From contig JAYODD010000005.1 of the NCBI GenBank assembly GCA_038106145.1, forward strand, positions 124,001 through 188,000: a DNA stretch of 64,000 nt, read 5' to 3'. The stretch is from JBFJKD01 sp038106145 (GTDB taxonomy: Bacteria; Pseudomonadota; Gammaproteobacteria; Pseudomonadales; Porticoccaceae). A model generated the notes under the pieces. The model had not been told where the DNA came from. It did no database searches and saw only the letters and a list, made by a program, of their open reading frames with translations. Shown piece after piece: positions 33,271 to 42,306 of the stretch (its first letter is position 1; each line of letters begins with the position of its first letter). Made by a program: the position numbers and the translations under genes.

Positions 33271-33816
33271 TCAGCCGACCCGCAGGGTGGGATCCGATTC
33301 GGAATCGTCTTCCAGGTCGTCCTCAAAATCGGGCCGCGCAGCGTATTTGTCGGCGGTGGTTTTCACCGCGCGCAGGGGAGTTCTGTCTTCTCCATCGTCG
33401 TTATCATCGCGCAGCCCATAATCTTCCCGCAATACGCCGCCGGTGGGCGCGTAATCCTTGGGTGCCGCCGTGCTGGAGGGCAGGTTTTGGCGGGTTTTTG
33501 GCAGCAAGCGCCCGCTGCCCGCGTCGAGTAATTTGCGGCTGATATCTGGATTCGCCAGATTCATGGCGCTCATCGCGAGGTGTTCGTGCACGTTGCGATA
33601 GCTTTCGGTAAGGTTGCCGATCAATTCGGAGGTTTTGACAAAATGGGTGGTTACCTCCTGCTGATAGGCTTTGAGCTCGGCTTCCTTGGCCCGCAGCGAC
33701 GCCTCCAGTTCCCGTCGCTTCTTGCCGGTGGGCGAAGCGGACTGGGCGATAAGGTATCCGGCACAGACGCCAGCGACCAGGCAAATCAAACCAACCCAAA
33801 AAATGGTGGTGGTCAC
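33271..33816 (-). CDS. zapG: YhcB/ZapG family cell-envelope protein (DUF1043)
   Basis: A 181-residue protein with an N-terminal membrane helix (TIFWVGLICLVAGVCAGYLIA), a charged coiled coil (ELEASLRAKEAELKAYQQEV), the family motif SYRNVHEHLAMSA, then an acidic low-complexity tail. YhcB of E. coli (also called ZapG) links cell division and envelope growth. The start is GTG at 33816. The acidic tail (DFEDDLEDDSESD) is longer than in E. coli. Confidence 0.85.
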   Translation of the reverse strand: MTTTIFWVGLICLVAGVCAGYLIAQSASPTGKKRRELEASLRAKEAELKAYQQEVTTHFVKTSELIGNLTESYRNVHEHLAMSAMNLANPDISRKLLDAGSGRLLPKTRQNLPSSTAAPKDYAPTGGVLREDYGLRDDNDDGEDRTPLRAVKTTADKYAARPDFEDDLEDDSESDPTLRVG

Positions 33817-34018
33817 AGTGATGATTCCTCAATGCTGCTCAACCCAGTAGGAATTCTAGCGGGAAACCATCCAGCCGTCGAATCAGATTTGCGCCGATGC
33901 CCACGCCTGTTCTAATAGTGGGGGGCGCTTGCTGTCAGTTGCTCGCGACGGGGAACCTGTCGTAGCGGTGCGCTCGGGTGCGGTTGCGAATTTGCAAAAC
34001 GATCAGGTGGAGGTTGGT

Positions 34019-34684
34019 TTGGCCAAAGTCGGTAGAGAGTTGATTACGGGCCCGGCGGGTACGCTGGAGCTGTTGCTCGATGAGCCGCGCGCGGCGCAGG
34101 GCGTCACCGGGTTGTGCGCGGTGATATGCCATCCGCACCCTTTGTACGGTGGCACCATGGAGAACAAAGTGGTTGCCACCCTGGCACGCACTTACCGCGA
34201 TCTGGGAATACCGGCGGTGCGGTTCAATTTTCGCGGCGTGGGCGCGAGTGTGGGGGAACACGATGCCGGTCGTGGAGAAGTCGATGACCTGCTGGCGGTA
34301 GCAAACTGGGCGGTGCAGCACTATGGCGCCGAGCGCCTGCTGGTTGCGGGTTTTTCCTTTGGCGCCGTGGTGGCTGCCACGGGGGCCGCGAAGCTTCCCT
34401 TGAGCCACTTGACGTTGGTGGCGCCGCCAGCGGATCGCTACGGGATGGAGGCGATACATTCATTTCCCTGCCCGGTATCTGTGCTGGTGGCGGAGCGGGA
34501 TGAAATCGTGGACGCAGACGCTGTACGCCGTTGGGCGATGCAGTTATCGCCGCGGGCCACGCTGCTGTCTTTTCCCGCGGCCAGTCATTTTTTTCACGGT
34601 GAGCTGATCAATTTGCGCCAGCGGGTACGCACCGAGTTATGCAGCGCACTACCGCTGGTTGCAAGCGATGGGGTGTGTCGGTAG
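34019..34684 (+). CDS. Alpha/beta hydrolase (COG2945 type)
   Basis: A roughly 221-residue alpha/beta hydrolase. It has the CHPHPLYGGTMENKVV segment, RFNFRGVGASVGEHD, the nucleophile elbow AGFSFGAVV (G-x-S-x-G), and the C-terminal Asp and His regions ERDEIVDADA and ASHFFHGEL. The frame is open from a TTG at 33929. A TTG at 34019 preceded by GGTGGAGG fits the family N-terminus better, so that start is given; it remains uncertain. Substrate unknown. Confidence 0.8.
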   Translation: MAKVGRELITGPAGTLELLLDEPRAAQGVTGLCAVICHPHPLYGGTMENKVVATLARTYRDLGIPAVRFNFRGVGASVGEHDAGRGEVDDLLAVANWAVQHYGAERLLVAGFSFGAVVAATGAAKLPLSHLTLVAPPADRYGMEAIHSFPCPVSVLVAERDEIVDADAVRRWAMQLSPRATLLSFPAASHFFHGELINLRQRVRTELCSALPLVASDGVCR

Positions 34685-34734
34685 AGTGTGCCGCGATTCC
34701 GATTCCGTCACACTTTTAGTCCGCGACGACCCCC

Positions 34735-35841
34735 ATGTCCCTTAACCCACAACAACGCTATCAATTGGACCTCCAGCGCGCAGGCTTTGTGCCCGATGCC
34801 GCGCAGGAGCAGGCGGTGGCGAAATTGCAGGCACTGTTTGAGCAATTGTTAGCGGCGCGTCAGGGAAAAATCAGCTTGCTGAAACGGCTGTTGCGTCCGG
34901 GGGCGGGCATCCAGCCGGTGCGCGGGTTGTATTTTTGGGGTGGCGTGGGCCGCGGCAAAACCTACCTGATGGACAATTTTTACGAAAGCTTGCCGTTCCA
35001 GTCGAAAATGCGTGTGCATTTTCATCGCTTTATGCGCCGCGTGCATCGCGATTTAACGCTGTGCCGGGGCACCAAAAACCCGCTCGAAAAAGTAGCGGCC
35101 GGTATCGCCGACGAAGCAACGGTGTTGTGCTTTGACGAATTTTTTGTCTCCGATATTACCGATGCGATGATTCTGGGCACCTTGATGGAGCAGCTGTTCA
35201 AACGCGGCATCACGTTTGTCGCCACCTCCAATATCGAGCCGCAGAATCTTTATGCCAACGGCCTGCAACGCCAGCGGTTTGTGCCCGCCATTGAGTTAAT
35301 CCAACGGCATTGCGAGGTGATCAATGTGGATGGAGGCGTGGATTATCGGTTGCGCACTTTGCAGCGGGCACCGTTATTCCACCATCCTCTGGACGCCGCT
35401 GCCGAGCGTGCCCTCACTGACTTGTTCGAAGAGCTGGTGCCCAGCGTGGAGGAAATTCGCAAGGGGGTATTGCTGGAGGTGGAGGGCCGGGATATTCCCA
35501 GTCGTTTTGTGGGCGACGATGTGGCCTGGTTTGATTTCGCGGCGCTGTGTGACGGGCCGCGCAGCCAGAATGACTACATCGAACTGGCGCGGGAATTCCA
35601 CGCCATTGTGGTCAGTGGGGTAAGCGCCATGGATGTGCGTAGCGATGATCGGGCGCGACGCTTTATCAATATGATCGACGAATTCTACGATCGCAATGTC
35701 AAGCTGGCGCTGTCCTCCCAGGTGCCGGTTGAGGGGCTCTATGGCGGGGGCAATCTGAGCGCTGAGTTTGCGCGCACCACCAGTCGCTTACTCGAGATGC
35801 AGTCCCGGGAGTATCTCGCCCGCCCCCATCGACCCGACTGA
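34735..35841 (+). CDS. zapE: Cell division ATPase ZapE (AFG1 family)
   Basis: A 368-residue AFG1-like ATPase that acts at the divisome in E. coli. Walker A is GGVGRGKTYLMD, followed by the FHRFM segment and Walker B VLCFDEFFVSD, then FVATSNIEPQNLYANGLQR. The C-terminal half has ARRFINMIDEFYDRNVKL. It lies upstream of rplM, the usual order in Pseudomonas. Confidence 0.94.
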   Translation: MSLNPQQRYQLDLQRAGFVPDAAQEQAVAKLQALFEQLLAARQGKISLLKRLLRPGAGIQPVRGLYFWGGVGRGKTYLMDNFYESLPFQSKMRVHFHRFMRRVHRDLTLCRGTKNPLEKVAAGIADEATVLCFDEFFVSDITDAMILGTLMEQLFKRGITFVATSNIEPQNLYANGLQRQRFVPAIELIQRHCEVINVDGGVDYRLRTLQRAPLFHHPLDAAAERALTDLFEELVPSVEEIRKGVLLEVEGRDIPSRFVGDDVAWFDFAALCDGPRSQNDYIELAREFHAIVVSGVSAMDVRSDDRARRFINMIDEFYDRNVKLALSSQVPVEGLYGGGNLSAEFARTTSRLLEMQSREYLARPHRPD

Positions 35842-35908
35842 GGTAGCGGGGGTAGAGGGCTGAATGGTCCGTCACCGCGACTTCCCTGAATAACTACCGC
35901 CTTGCCCC

Positions 35909-35937
35909 TTGATATGCGGGGCTCTCATCGGTAGAAT
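35909..35937 (+). promoter_or_regulatory. Sigma-70 promoter for rplM-rpsI
   Basis: TTGATA (35909-35914) and TAGAAT (35932-35937) are separated by 17 bp. Both boxes match consensus at five of six positions. They lie 44 bp upstream of the rplM start. Confidence 0.7.
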
Positions 35938-35980
35938 TCGCGCTCTTTTCTGGAAGCCCCCAGATATCAGGCAGGTTACG

Positions 35981-36409
35981 ATGAAAACTTATAGCGCCAA
36001 GCCCAGCACCGTGGCACACGAATGGTATGTAGTGGATGCCGCCGAGCAGACCCTGGGCCGTCTGGCCAGCAGCATTGCGACCCGGCTGCGCGGCAAGCAC
36101 AAACCTGAATATACCCCGCATATGGATACCGGCGACTACGTGGTCGTGATCAACGCGGAAAAAATTCGCGTGACCGGAAACAAGGCCAAGGCCAAAACCT
36201 ATCACCACCACACCGGCCACCCCGGTGGTATCAAATCGATCACTTTCGAGAAGCTGATCGACAAGGCGCCGGAGCGCGTCCTTGAAACTGCGGTGAAGGG
36301 GATGTTACCGCGCGGTCCTCTGGGTAGAGAAATGTACAAAAAATTGAAGGTGTACGCCGGTGAAGTTCACCCGCATACAGCCCAGCAACCGAAAGAATTG
36401 AAGCTCTAA
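35981..36409 (+). CDS. rplM: 50S ribosomal protein L13
   Basis: A 142-residue protein, the E. coli length. It starts MKTYSAKPSTVAHEWYVVDA and has TLGRLASSIATRLRGKHKPEYTP in pieces, YHHHTGHPGGIKS, and GMLPRGPLGREMYKKLKVY. The ATG at 35981 lies downstream of a good promoter. It is followed 13 bp later by rpsI. Confidence 0.98.
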   Translation: MKTYSAKPSTVAHEWYVVDAAEQTLGRLASSIATRLRGKHKPEYTPHMDTGDYVVVINAEKIRVTGNKAKAKTYHHHTGHPGGIKSITFEKLIDKAPERVLETAVKGMLPRGPLGREMYKKLKVYAGEVHPHTAQQPKELKL

Positions 36410-36422
36410 TGGATCGTTGATC

Positions 36423-36815
36423 ATGGCAACTACTCAGTATTACGGCACTGGCCGACGCAAAACCTCTTCGGCCCGCGTATTCGTCAGCAAAGGCACCGGC
36501 GATATCACGGTAAACAACCGCTCGCTGGATCAGTACTTCGGTCGGGAAGTGGCGCGTATGATCGTGCGTCAGCCGCTGGAGCTGGTTCAGGCAACGGATC
36601 AGTTTGATGTCAACATAACGGTCGTCGGCGGTGGCAGCTTCGGTCAGGCGGGCGCTATCCGTCACGGCCTGTCCCGGGCCCTGTTGCAGTACGACGAGGG
36701 CCTGCGGGGCACGTTGCGCAAGGCGGGATTTCTGACGCGGGATGCGCGGGAAGTGGAACGGAAAAAAGTGGGTCTGCACAAAGCGCGCAAACGCCCACAG
36801 TATTCGAAGCGCTAA
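36423..36815 (+). CDS. rpsI: 30S ribosomal protein S9
   Basis: A 130-residue protein, the E. coli length. It starts MATTQYYGTGRRKTSSARV and ends with the conserved basic tail KARKRPQYSKR, which reaches the P site. The ATG at 36423 gives the family start; an in-frame TTG two codons earlier is unlikely. It is closed by a strong terminator 18 bp downstream. Confidence 0.98.
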   Translation: MATTQYYGTGRRKTSSARVFVSKGTGDITVNNRSLDQYFGREVARMIVRQPLELVQATDQFDVNITVVGGGSFGQAGAIRHGLSRALLQYDEGLRGTLRKAGFLTRDAREVERKKVGLHKARKRPQYSKR

Positions 36816-36832
36816 TACAGCTTCTGAATTCG

Positions 36833-36863
36833 AAACGCCCGGCTATCAGCTGGGCGTTTTTAT
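36833..36863 (+). terminator. Rho-independent terminator after rpsI
   Basis: AAACGCCC (36833-36840) pairs with GGGCGTTT (36852-36859). The stem extends inward through GCT/AGC with one wobble pair and a short loop, and a T-rich tail follows. Confidence 0.9.
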
Positions 36864-36904
36864 TTAAAAAACAGTGGGTTGCAAGTTTTTTCTGGGCTGT
36901 TTGC

Positions 36905-36946
36905 TTGTAAAGACACACCTTTTTCATTACTATTACACACCTTTTT
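36905..36946 (+). promoter_or_regulatory. Candidate petA promoter overlapping a 12-bp direct repeat
   Basis: TTGTAA (36905-36910) and TACTAT (36928-36933) have a 17-bp spacer, about 100 bp upstream of petA. Two copies of ACACACCTTTTT (36913-36924 and 36935-36946) start 22 bp apart, one inside the spacer and one just past the -10 box. The repeat could be a regulator site on one face of the DNA. Confidence 0.4.
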
Positions 36947-37033
36947 TTGCGTGTTTAATCGCTGATAAATGTCATTGATGGTCACTTCTCAGCCAGTCGT
37001 AAACCATTTTTGCTGTTGTAAGGGGGAGCTCCT

Positions 37034-37639
37034 ATGAGCAATGACGGTGTCAATCAGGGGCGTCGCCGCTTTCTGACCGGTGCCACCTGCGTGGTGGGTG
37101 CGGTCGGCGTGGTGGGGGCAGCGGTCCCCTTTGTGGGTTCCTGGGTACCCAGCGCCAAGGCGCGGGCAGCCGGGGCGCCGGTAAAAATCAGCATCGCCAA
37201 AATAGAACCGGGCCAAATGGCTACGTTTGAGTGGCGCGGCAAGCCGGTGTACGTGGTGCGCCGTACCCAGGAAGCGCTCGACGCCCTCGCGGCTGGCGCC
37301 GATCGCCTGCGGGATCCCGTGTCCGAAAAATCCGAGCAACCGGACTATGTCGATCCCCATAACCGCGCCATCAAGCCTGAATTTCTGGTGCTGGTGGGCC
37401 TGTGTACTCACCTTGGTTGCGCGCCGAAGTATCGTCCCGATGTGGGCGCCGCGGATCTACGCAGCGCCGACGAAGAGTGGCTCGGGGGATTTTTCTGCCC
37501 GTGCCACGGTTCGAAATTTGACCTTGCGGGAAGGGTGTATCAGGGAGTTCCCGCGCCGACCAATCTGTCGATTCCCCCGTATTCCTTTGAAAGTGATACC
37601 GTTATTGTCGTGGGCGTTGACCAGGAGGCTGCCGCATGA
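37034..37639 (+). CDS. petA: Ubiquinol-cytochrome c reductase Rieske iron-sulfur subunit
   Basis: A 201-residue Rieske protein of the cytochrome bc1 complex. A twin-arginine signal-anchor is present (GRRRFLTGATCVVG). The [2Fe-2S] ligands are in CTHLGC (Cys124, His126) and CPCHGS (Cys155, His158), with Cys129 and Cys157 as the disulfide pair. It takes electrons from ubiquinol at the Qo site and passes them to cytochrome c1. It has GGGGGAG-like ribosome site and overlaps the next gene by ATGA. Confidence 0.97.
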   Translation: MSNDGVNQGRRRFLTGATCVVGAVGVVGAAVPFVGSWVPSAKARAAGAPVKISIAKIEPGQMATFEWRGKPVYVVRRTQEALDALAAGADRLRDPVSEKSEQPDYVDPHNRAIKPEFLVLVGLCTHLGCAPKYRPDVGAADLRSADEEWLGGFFCPCHGSKFDLAGRVYQGVPAPTNLSIPPYSFESDTVIVVGVDQEAAA

Positions 37640-39717
37640 AGTGGTTAACTGCGTTGTGGACCTGGATCGATCAGCGACTGCCGGTACAGCGGGCGTGGGA
37701 CACCCATATGGGCAAATATTACGCCCCCAAAAATTTTAACTTCTGGTACTTTTTCGGCGTGTTGTCCCTGCTGGTTCTGGTCAACCAGCTGTTGACGGGT
37801 ATCTGGCTGACCATGAGCTATGTCCCCACCGCGGAAGGTGCTTTCGCATCGGTCGAATACATTATGCGCGATGTGGAGTACGGCTGGCTGCTGCGCTACC
37901 TGCACTCCACCGGCGCGTCGGCATTCTTTCTGGTGGTTTACCTGCACATGTTTCGCGGGCTGCTGTACGGCTCCTACAAGGCGCCCCGCGAACTGGTGTG
38001 GCTGTTTGGCATGGCCATTTATCTGGCGCTGATGGCCGAGGCGTTTCTCGGTTATGTGTTGCCCTGGGGGCAGATGTCCTACTGGGGCGCACAGGTCATT
38101 ATCTCCCTGTTCGGCGCCATTCCCTATATCGGCGAAGCCGTGGTGGAGTGGGTGCGCGGCGATTATCTGATTTCCGGCATTACCCTCAATCGCTTCTTCG
38201 CGCTGCACGTGGTGGCGGTGCCCATCGTGTTGCTGGGTTTGGTGGTGTTGCACCTGCTGGCCCTGCATCAGGTTGGATCAAATAATCCCGACGGTGTGGA
38301 AATCAAAAAACACAAGGACGCCAATGGCGTGCCCCTCGACGGCATTCCCTTTCACCCGTACTACACCGTGCACGATCTGGTGCCGATCGTGGTGTTCCTG
38401 TTTGTGTTCTGCTTTATTGTTTTCTTTATGCCGGAGATGGGCGGTTACTTTATCGAGTATGCCAACTTCGAAGTCGCCAACCCGCTGAAAACCCCCGAAC
38501 ATATTGCTCCGGTATGGTATTTCACGCCGTACTATTCGATGCTGCGCGCGGTGCCGGACAAGTTTTTCGGTTTTCTGACCATGGCTGCCGCCATCGCAAT
38601 ATTATTTGTATTGCCCTGGCTGGACCGCAGCAAGGTCAAATCCATTCGCTATAAGGGCAACTTCAGCCGTGTGGCGATCGTCGTGTTTGCCGCATCGTTT
38701 ATTATCCTTGGGGTACTCGGGGTAAAGGCGCCGACCGATAGTCGCACCTTTCTGGCGCAAATCTGTACGGTGCTGTACTTCGCCTATTTCCTGGCGATGC
38801 CCATCTGGACCAGCCTGGAGTCCACCCGGCCGGAACCCGAGCGCATCACCATGGACGGCGGTATGGGCTTCTGGCGTTCCCTTGCCGTGCTCGGTATTGT
38901 GATTGCGTTGACGGTTATTCCCCTCAAGGCCGTGGGTTCCGAAGCGGAGTTTGATTGTGGCGCAATTGCCTGTGACCGCTTCGAAAATCCGGAGTTAGCG
39001 CAACAGCAGGGTCGACAACTCGACAAATACGAGCTGAAGGCGCTACATAACGCCTCGCGGCAGCGGGGCGCGCAGGTGTTTGTCAATTACTGCATGGGTT
39101 GCCACTCCGCGAAATACTCCCGTTGGGAGCGGGTGGCGGACGACCTGCGTATCCCCAGCGGTCTGATGCTGGAAAATCTGGTGTTTTCCGGGCAAAAAAT
39201 TGGCGAGTTGATGACGATTTCCATGCCGGAGCGCGCCGCCAAGGAGTGGTTTGGTGCCGCGCCGCCGGATTTAACGCTGGTGACACGAGCCCGTTCACCA
39301 GAATGGGTCTATACCTATTTACGCAATTTCTACGCTGATCCCAGCCGCCCGATTGGGGTGAACAACAAGGTATTCAAGGATGTGGGCATGCCCCATGCCT
39401 TGCTCGATTTACAGGGTTTGCAGCGTTGCGCACCGGGCCCTACGCTGGCCGCCAACGGCGGCATCAAAGTCGATCCGCTTACCAGCAAGCCATTGTTGGA
39501 CGATCCCTGCGGCAGCTACGAGCTTGCGGTGGAGGGAGAGTTGTCGCCTGCGGAGTTTGACCAGAGGGTTTACGACCTGGTCAATTTTCTCGACTACATG
39601 GCCAACCCCATCGCGGAGGAAAGCCGCTCCATGGCGATCGGCGTGCTGTTGTTTCTCGCATTCTTACTGATTTGGGTGTGGTTGCTGAATCGGGAGTACT
39701 GGAAGGATATCCATTGA
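37636..39717 (+). CDS. petBC: Fused cytochrome b / cytochrome c1 (PetB-PetC in one frame)
   Basis: A single 693-residue reading frame. Residues 1 to about 400 are cytochrome b, with membrane helices, the heme-ligand segments HSTGASAFFLVVYLHMFRG and LHVVAVPIVLLGLVVLH, and a Qo-site motif of PVWY type (HIAPVWYF). After RPEPERITMD a further hydrophobic helix (FWRSLAVLGIVIALTVIPL) ends in A-V-G, which fits a signal-peptidase site. Residues 435-693 are then cytochrome c1, with heme site CMGCH at 486-490, the distal Met region VGMPHALLDL, and a C-terminal anchor. In Pseudomonas petB and petC are separate; a b-c1 precursor that is cleaved is known from Bradyrhizobium (FbcH). Cleavage here is inferred. 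Confidence 0.95.
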   Translation: MKWLTALWTWIDQRLPVQRAWDTHMGKYYAPKNFNFWYFFGVLSLLVLVNQLLTGIWLTMSYVPTAEGAFASVEYIMRDVEYGWLLRYLHSTGASAFFLVVYLHMFRGLLYGSYKAPRELVWLFGMAIYLALMAEAFLGYVLPWGQMSYWGAQVIISLFGAIPYIGEAVVEWVRGDYLISGITLNRFFALHVVAVPIVLLGLVVLHLLALHQVGSNNPDGVEIKKHKDANGVPLDGIPFHPYYTVHDLVPIVVFLFVFCFIVFFMPEMGGYFIEYANFEVANPLKTPEHIAPVWYFTPYYSMLRAVPDKFFGFLTMAAAIAILFVLPWLDRSKVKSIRYKGNFSRVAIVVFAASFIILGVLGVKAPTDSRTFLAQICTVLYFAYFLAMPIWTSLESTRPEPERITMDGGMGFWRSLAVLGIVIALTVIPLKAVGSEAEFDCGAIACDRFENPELAQQQGRQLDKYELKALHNASRQRGAQVFVNYCMGCHSAKYSRWERVADDLRIPSGLMLENLVFSGQKIGELMTISMPERAAKEWFGAAPPDLTLVTRARSPEWVYTYLRNFYADPSRPIGVNNKVFKDVGMPHALLDLQGLQRCAPGPTLAANGGIKVDPLTSKPLLDDPCGSYELAVEGELSPAEFDQRVYDLVNFLDYMANPIAEESRSMAIGVLLFLAFLLIWVWLLNREYWKDIH

Positions 39718-39776
39718 TTATTCAATCCGGGCCGATGCTGGCCCCTGGTAATGCGTGACCAACTGAGGTGAACTCC

Positions 39777-40409
39777 ATGGGAGTTGTAACCAGACGCTCT
39801 TCGATGACATTTTTTTCGGATCCATCCTGTCAGTACTGTCACAGGGTGCGTATCGTGCTTGCCGAAAAAGGTATTGCGGTCGATATCGAAACCATCAATC
39901 CATCCGCCGTGCCTGAGGAACTGCTGGAGCTTAATCCCTATGGGACTGCGCCAACGTTGGCGGATCGCGATTTGTCCCTGTACGAATCGAAAGTCATGAT
40001 GGAGTACCTGGATGAACGCTTTCCTCATCCACCCCTGTTGCCGGTGTATCCGGTGGCGCGGGCACTGAGCCGCCAGTACATGCACCGCATTGAAAAAGAC
40101 TGGTGTGAACGCCTCGATTTAATTACCCACAAACCGGAAACGAAGGGCGCGATCAAGGCACGCAAAGAATTGCAGGACGAGTTGCTCAGCACCGCCGCTA
40201 TATTTGCCGATAAGCCTTTTTTTATGCACGAAGAGTTCACGCTGGTGGACTGTTGTCTCGCGCCGCTGCTGTGGCGTCTGGAGTCGGTGGGTATCAAACT
40301 TCCCACCAGCAAACAGTCGAAGCCGTTGTTGAATTATATGAAGAGAGTATTTGAACGGCCGGCTTTTCGCGCCAGCCTCACGGAAGCCGAGCGAGATATG
40401 CGTCGCTAA
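39777..40409 (+). CDS. sspA: Stringent starvation protein A
   Basis: A 210-residue GST-fold protein that binds RNA polymerase and alters promoter use under starvation. It has RVRIVLAEKGIAVDIE, LYESKVMMEYLDERFPHPPL, VYPVARALSRQYMHRIEKDW and a C-terminal helical domain. The ATG at 39777 follows GAGGTG. A Cys-Gln-Tyr-Cys pair sits where many SspA proteins have lost the glutathione-binding residue. It precedes sspB, the conserved pair. Confidence 0.95.
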   Translation: MGVVTRRSSMTFFSDPSCQYCHRVRIVLAEKGIAVDIETINPSAVPEELLELNPYGTAPTLADRDLSLYESKVMMEYLDERFPHPPLLPVYPVARALSRQYMHRIEKDWCERLDLITHKPETKGAIKARKELQDELLSTAAIFADKPFFMHEEFTLVDCCLAPLLWRLESVGIKLPTSKQSKPLLNYMKRVFERPAFRASLTEAERDMRR

Positions 40410-40455
40410 GTTGGCAGCTGTGCCTGGCGCACAGCATATTAACGGTGAACCTTGT

Positions 40456-40890
40456 ATGGCCATGACCCCGAATCGGCCGTATCTGATCAGGGCCTTTTAC
40501 GACTGGATCGTCGATAACGACTGTACGCCCCACCTGGTGGTCGATGCCTTTGCCCCGGGGGTGGAAGTGCCGCAGAACTATGTCACCGATGGGCAGATCG
40601 TGTTGAATCTGGCGCCCCGCTCGGTCAGACATTTCGAAATGAACAACGAAGAAATCGTATTTAGCACGCGCTTTGGTGGCCTGCCTACGGATATTCGTGT
40701 GCCGATTCCCGCGGTGCTGGCGATTTACGCGCGGGAAAATGGCCAGGGCATGGTGTTTCAGGCGGGTGGGCAGGAACCGCCGGACGGACCGGATCAGCCG
40801 GTCGCACCGGGGGCAGGCAAGGCATCGGGTAAAGATTCGGGTAAAGGAGCGCCCGTTGGCTCCGCAAGAAAGTTGCGCGTCGTTAAATAG
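40456..40890 (+). CDS. sspB: ClpXP specificity-enhancing factor SspB
   Basis: A 144-residue adaptor that tethers ssrA-tagged proteins to ClpXP. The substrate-binding domain has RPYLIRAFYDWIVDND, FAPGVEVPQNYV, LNLAPRSVRHFEM and VFSTRFGG. A Gly/Lys/Pro-rich linker follows, and the ClpX-binding tail ends LRVVK. The ATG at 40456 (MAMTPNRPY) fits the family; a second ATG lies two codons later. Confidence 0.95.
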   Translation: MAMTPNRPYLIRAFYDWIVDNDCTPHLVVDAFAPGVEVPQNYVTDGQIVLNLAPRSVRHFEMNNEEIVFSTRFGGLPTDIRVPIPAVLAIYARENGQGMVFQAGGQEPPDGPDQPVAPGAGKASGKDSGKGAPVGSARKLRVVK

Positions 40891-40918
40891 TTAACCGGAA
40901 GCCGCAGCAGTTTCCCCA

Positions 40919-40938
40919 GGGCGGTTGCCGCCCAGTTT
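40919..40938 (+). terminator. Weak terminator-like hairpin after sspB
   Basis: GGGCGG-TTG-CCGCCC forms a 6-bp stem with a three-base loop, followed by only three T residues. It lies 28 bp past the sspB stop. Confidence 0.4.
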
Positions 40939-41039
40939 AAGTGGAGCGCGCACCGCCGCAGGTGGTGCAGGTTCGCACCGTGGGAATTTGATCGAATACA
41001 GGCAAAAAACCAATCGCGTCAGGAATAAAGAGGAAACCA

Positions 41040-42218
41040 ATGAATGATCCGGTAGTGATAGTGGGTATGGCACGCACGCCCATGGGCGGCATGATGGGTG
41101 AGTTGTCGGGAGTAGCCGTTCCCGAGCTGGGGGCCACGGCGATCGCCGCGGCGCTGGCGCGGGCCAACATTGCCGCGGCGGATGTTGGCGAAGTGCTGAT
41201 GGGTTGCGTGCTACCCGCCGGCGTCGGCCAGTCGCCTGCTCGGCAGGCGGCGCTGGGTGCGGGACTGCCGGTCGGCACAGGCACCACCACAGTAAACAAG
41301 ATGTGTGGTTCGGGCATGAAAACGGTGATGATGGCCTGCGACACTCTGGCTGCTGGGCAAACCGATATTGTCGTTGCCGGTGGTATGGAAAGTATGAGTA
41401 ACGCGCCGTATTTATTGTCGAAGGCTCGGGGCGGTTACCGCCTGGGTCATGGTGAGGTCCTCGACCATATGTTTACGGATGGTCTGCAGGACGCGTACAG
41501 CGGCGGACTGATGGGTAGTTTTGCGGAACAGTGTGCCGACAAATACAGGTTTACCCGAGAACAGCAGGATGCCTACGCCATCGAGTCCCTGCGGCGCGCG
41601 AATGCGGCGATAGCAGACGGCAAGTTTAAAAGCGAAATCGCACCTGTTACGGTCAAGAGTCGTGGCGGCGAAGCGGTGGTGGATACCGACGAACAACCGG
41701 GTAACGCCCGACCGGACAAAATCCCCAATCTGAAGCCGGCGTTTAAAAAAGATGGCACCGTGACGGCCGCCAACGCCAGTTCCATTTCCGATGGGGCGGC
41801 GGCGCTGGTATTGATGCGTCAGAGCGAAGCGGTCAAACGGGGTTTGCTGCCCCTGGCGACGGTCTGCGGTTATACCCAGTTTGCCCGCGAGCCGGAGTGG
41901 TTTACCACCGCGCCGGTGGGGGCTTTGCAGTTGCTGTTCGAGAAAACCGGCTGGTCCGTGGCGGATGTGGATCTATTTGAAATCAATGAAGCGTTTGCGG
42001 TGGTACCGATGGCGGCGATGAACGAACTCGACTTACCCCACGCCAAAGTCAATGTGCACGGCGGCGCCTGTGCCCTGGGTCATCCGCTGGGCGCCAGTGG
42101 CGCGCGCATTATTGTGACATTGCTGGCGGCCCTGCAAACCTATGGTAAAAAGAAAGGCGTCGCCAGTCTGTGTATCGGCGGCGGCGAGGCCACGGCAATA
42201 GCGTTGGAGTTGTGTTAA
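41040..42218 (+). CDS. Acetyl-CoA C-acyltransferase (thiolase)
   Basis: A 392-residue thiolase. The nucleophile Cys is in VNKMCGSGMKTV, with VAGGMESMSNAPYLL, NEAFAVVPMAA, the His-bearing GGACALGHPLGASGARI, and the C-terminal Cys in CIGGGEATAIALE. Length and motifs fit biosynthetic or degradative acetyl-CoA acetyltransferase (AtoB/PhaA-like). It stands alone on the + strand, ended by a long hairpin, so its pathway partner is not shown by the neighbours. Confidence 0.93.
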   Translation: MNDPVVIVGMARTPMGGMMGELSGVAVPELGATAIAAALARANIAAADVGEVLMGCVLPAGVGQSPARQAALGAGLPVGTGTTTVNKMCGSGMKTVMMACDTLAAGQTDIVVAGGMESMSNAPYLLSKARGGYRLGHGEVLDHMFTDGLQDAYSGGLMGSFAEQCADKYRFTREQQDAYAIESLRRANAAIADGKFKSEIAPVTVKSRGGEAVVDTDEQPGNARPDKIPNLKPAFKKDGTVTAANASSISDGAAALVLMRQSEAVKRGLLPLATVCGYTQFAREPEWFTTAPVGALQLLFEKTGWSVADVDLFEINEAFAVVPMAAMNELDLPHAKVNVHGGACALGHPLGASGARIIVTLLAALQTYGKKKGVASLCIGGGEATAIALELC

Positions 42219-42230
42219 AACGCAGCCCCG

Positions 42231-42273
42231 CACCCATAAAAAACCCCGGGCAGACCGGGGTTTTTTATGGGTG
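42231..42273. terminator. Long bidirectional terminator hairpin between thiolase and dioxygenase genes
   Basis: A perfect 19-bp inverted repeat (CACCCATAAAAAACCCCGG and its complement) with a five-base loop lies between convergent genes. Its A/T tracts give a T run on either strand, so it can stop transcription in both directions. Confidence 0.9.
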
Positions 42274-42306
42274 TTTTGCGGGGTTTTTAGCGATCGTGAA
42301 GTTTAT

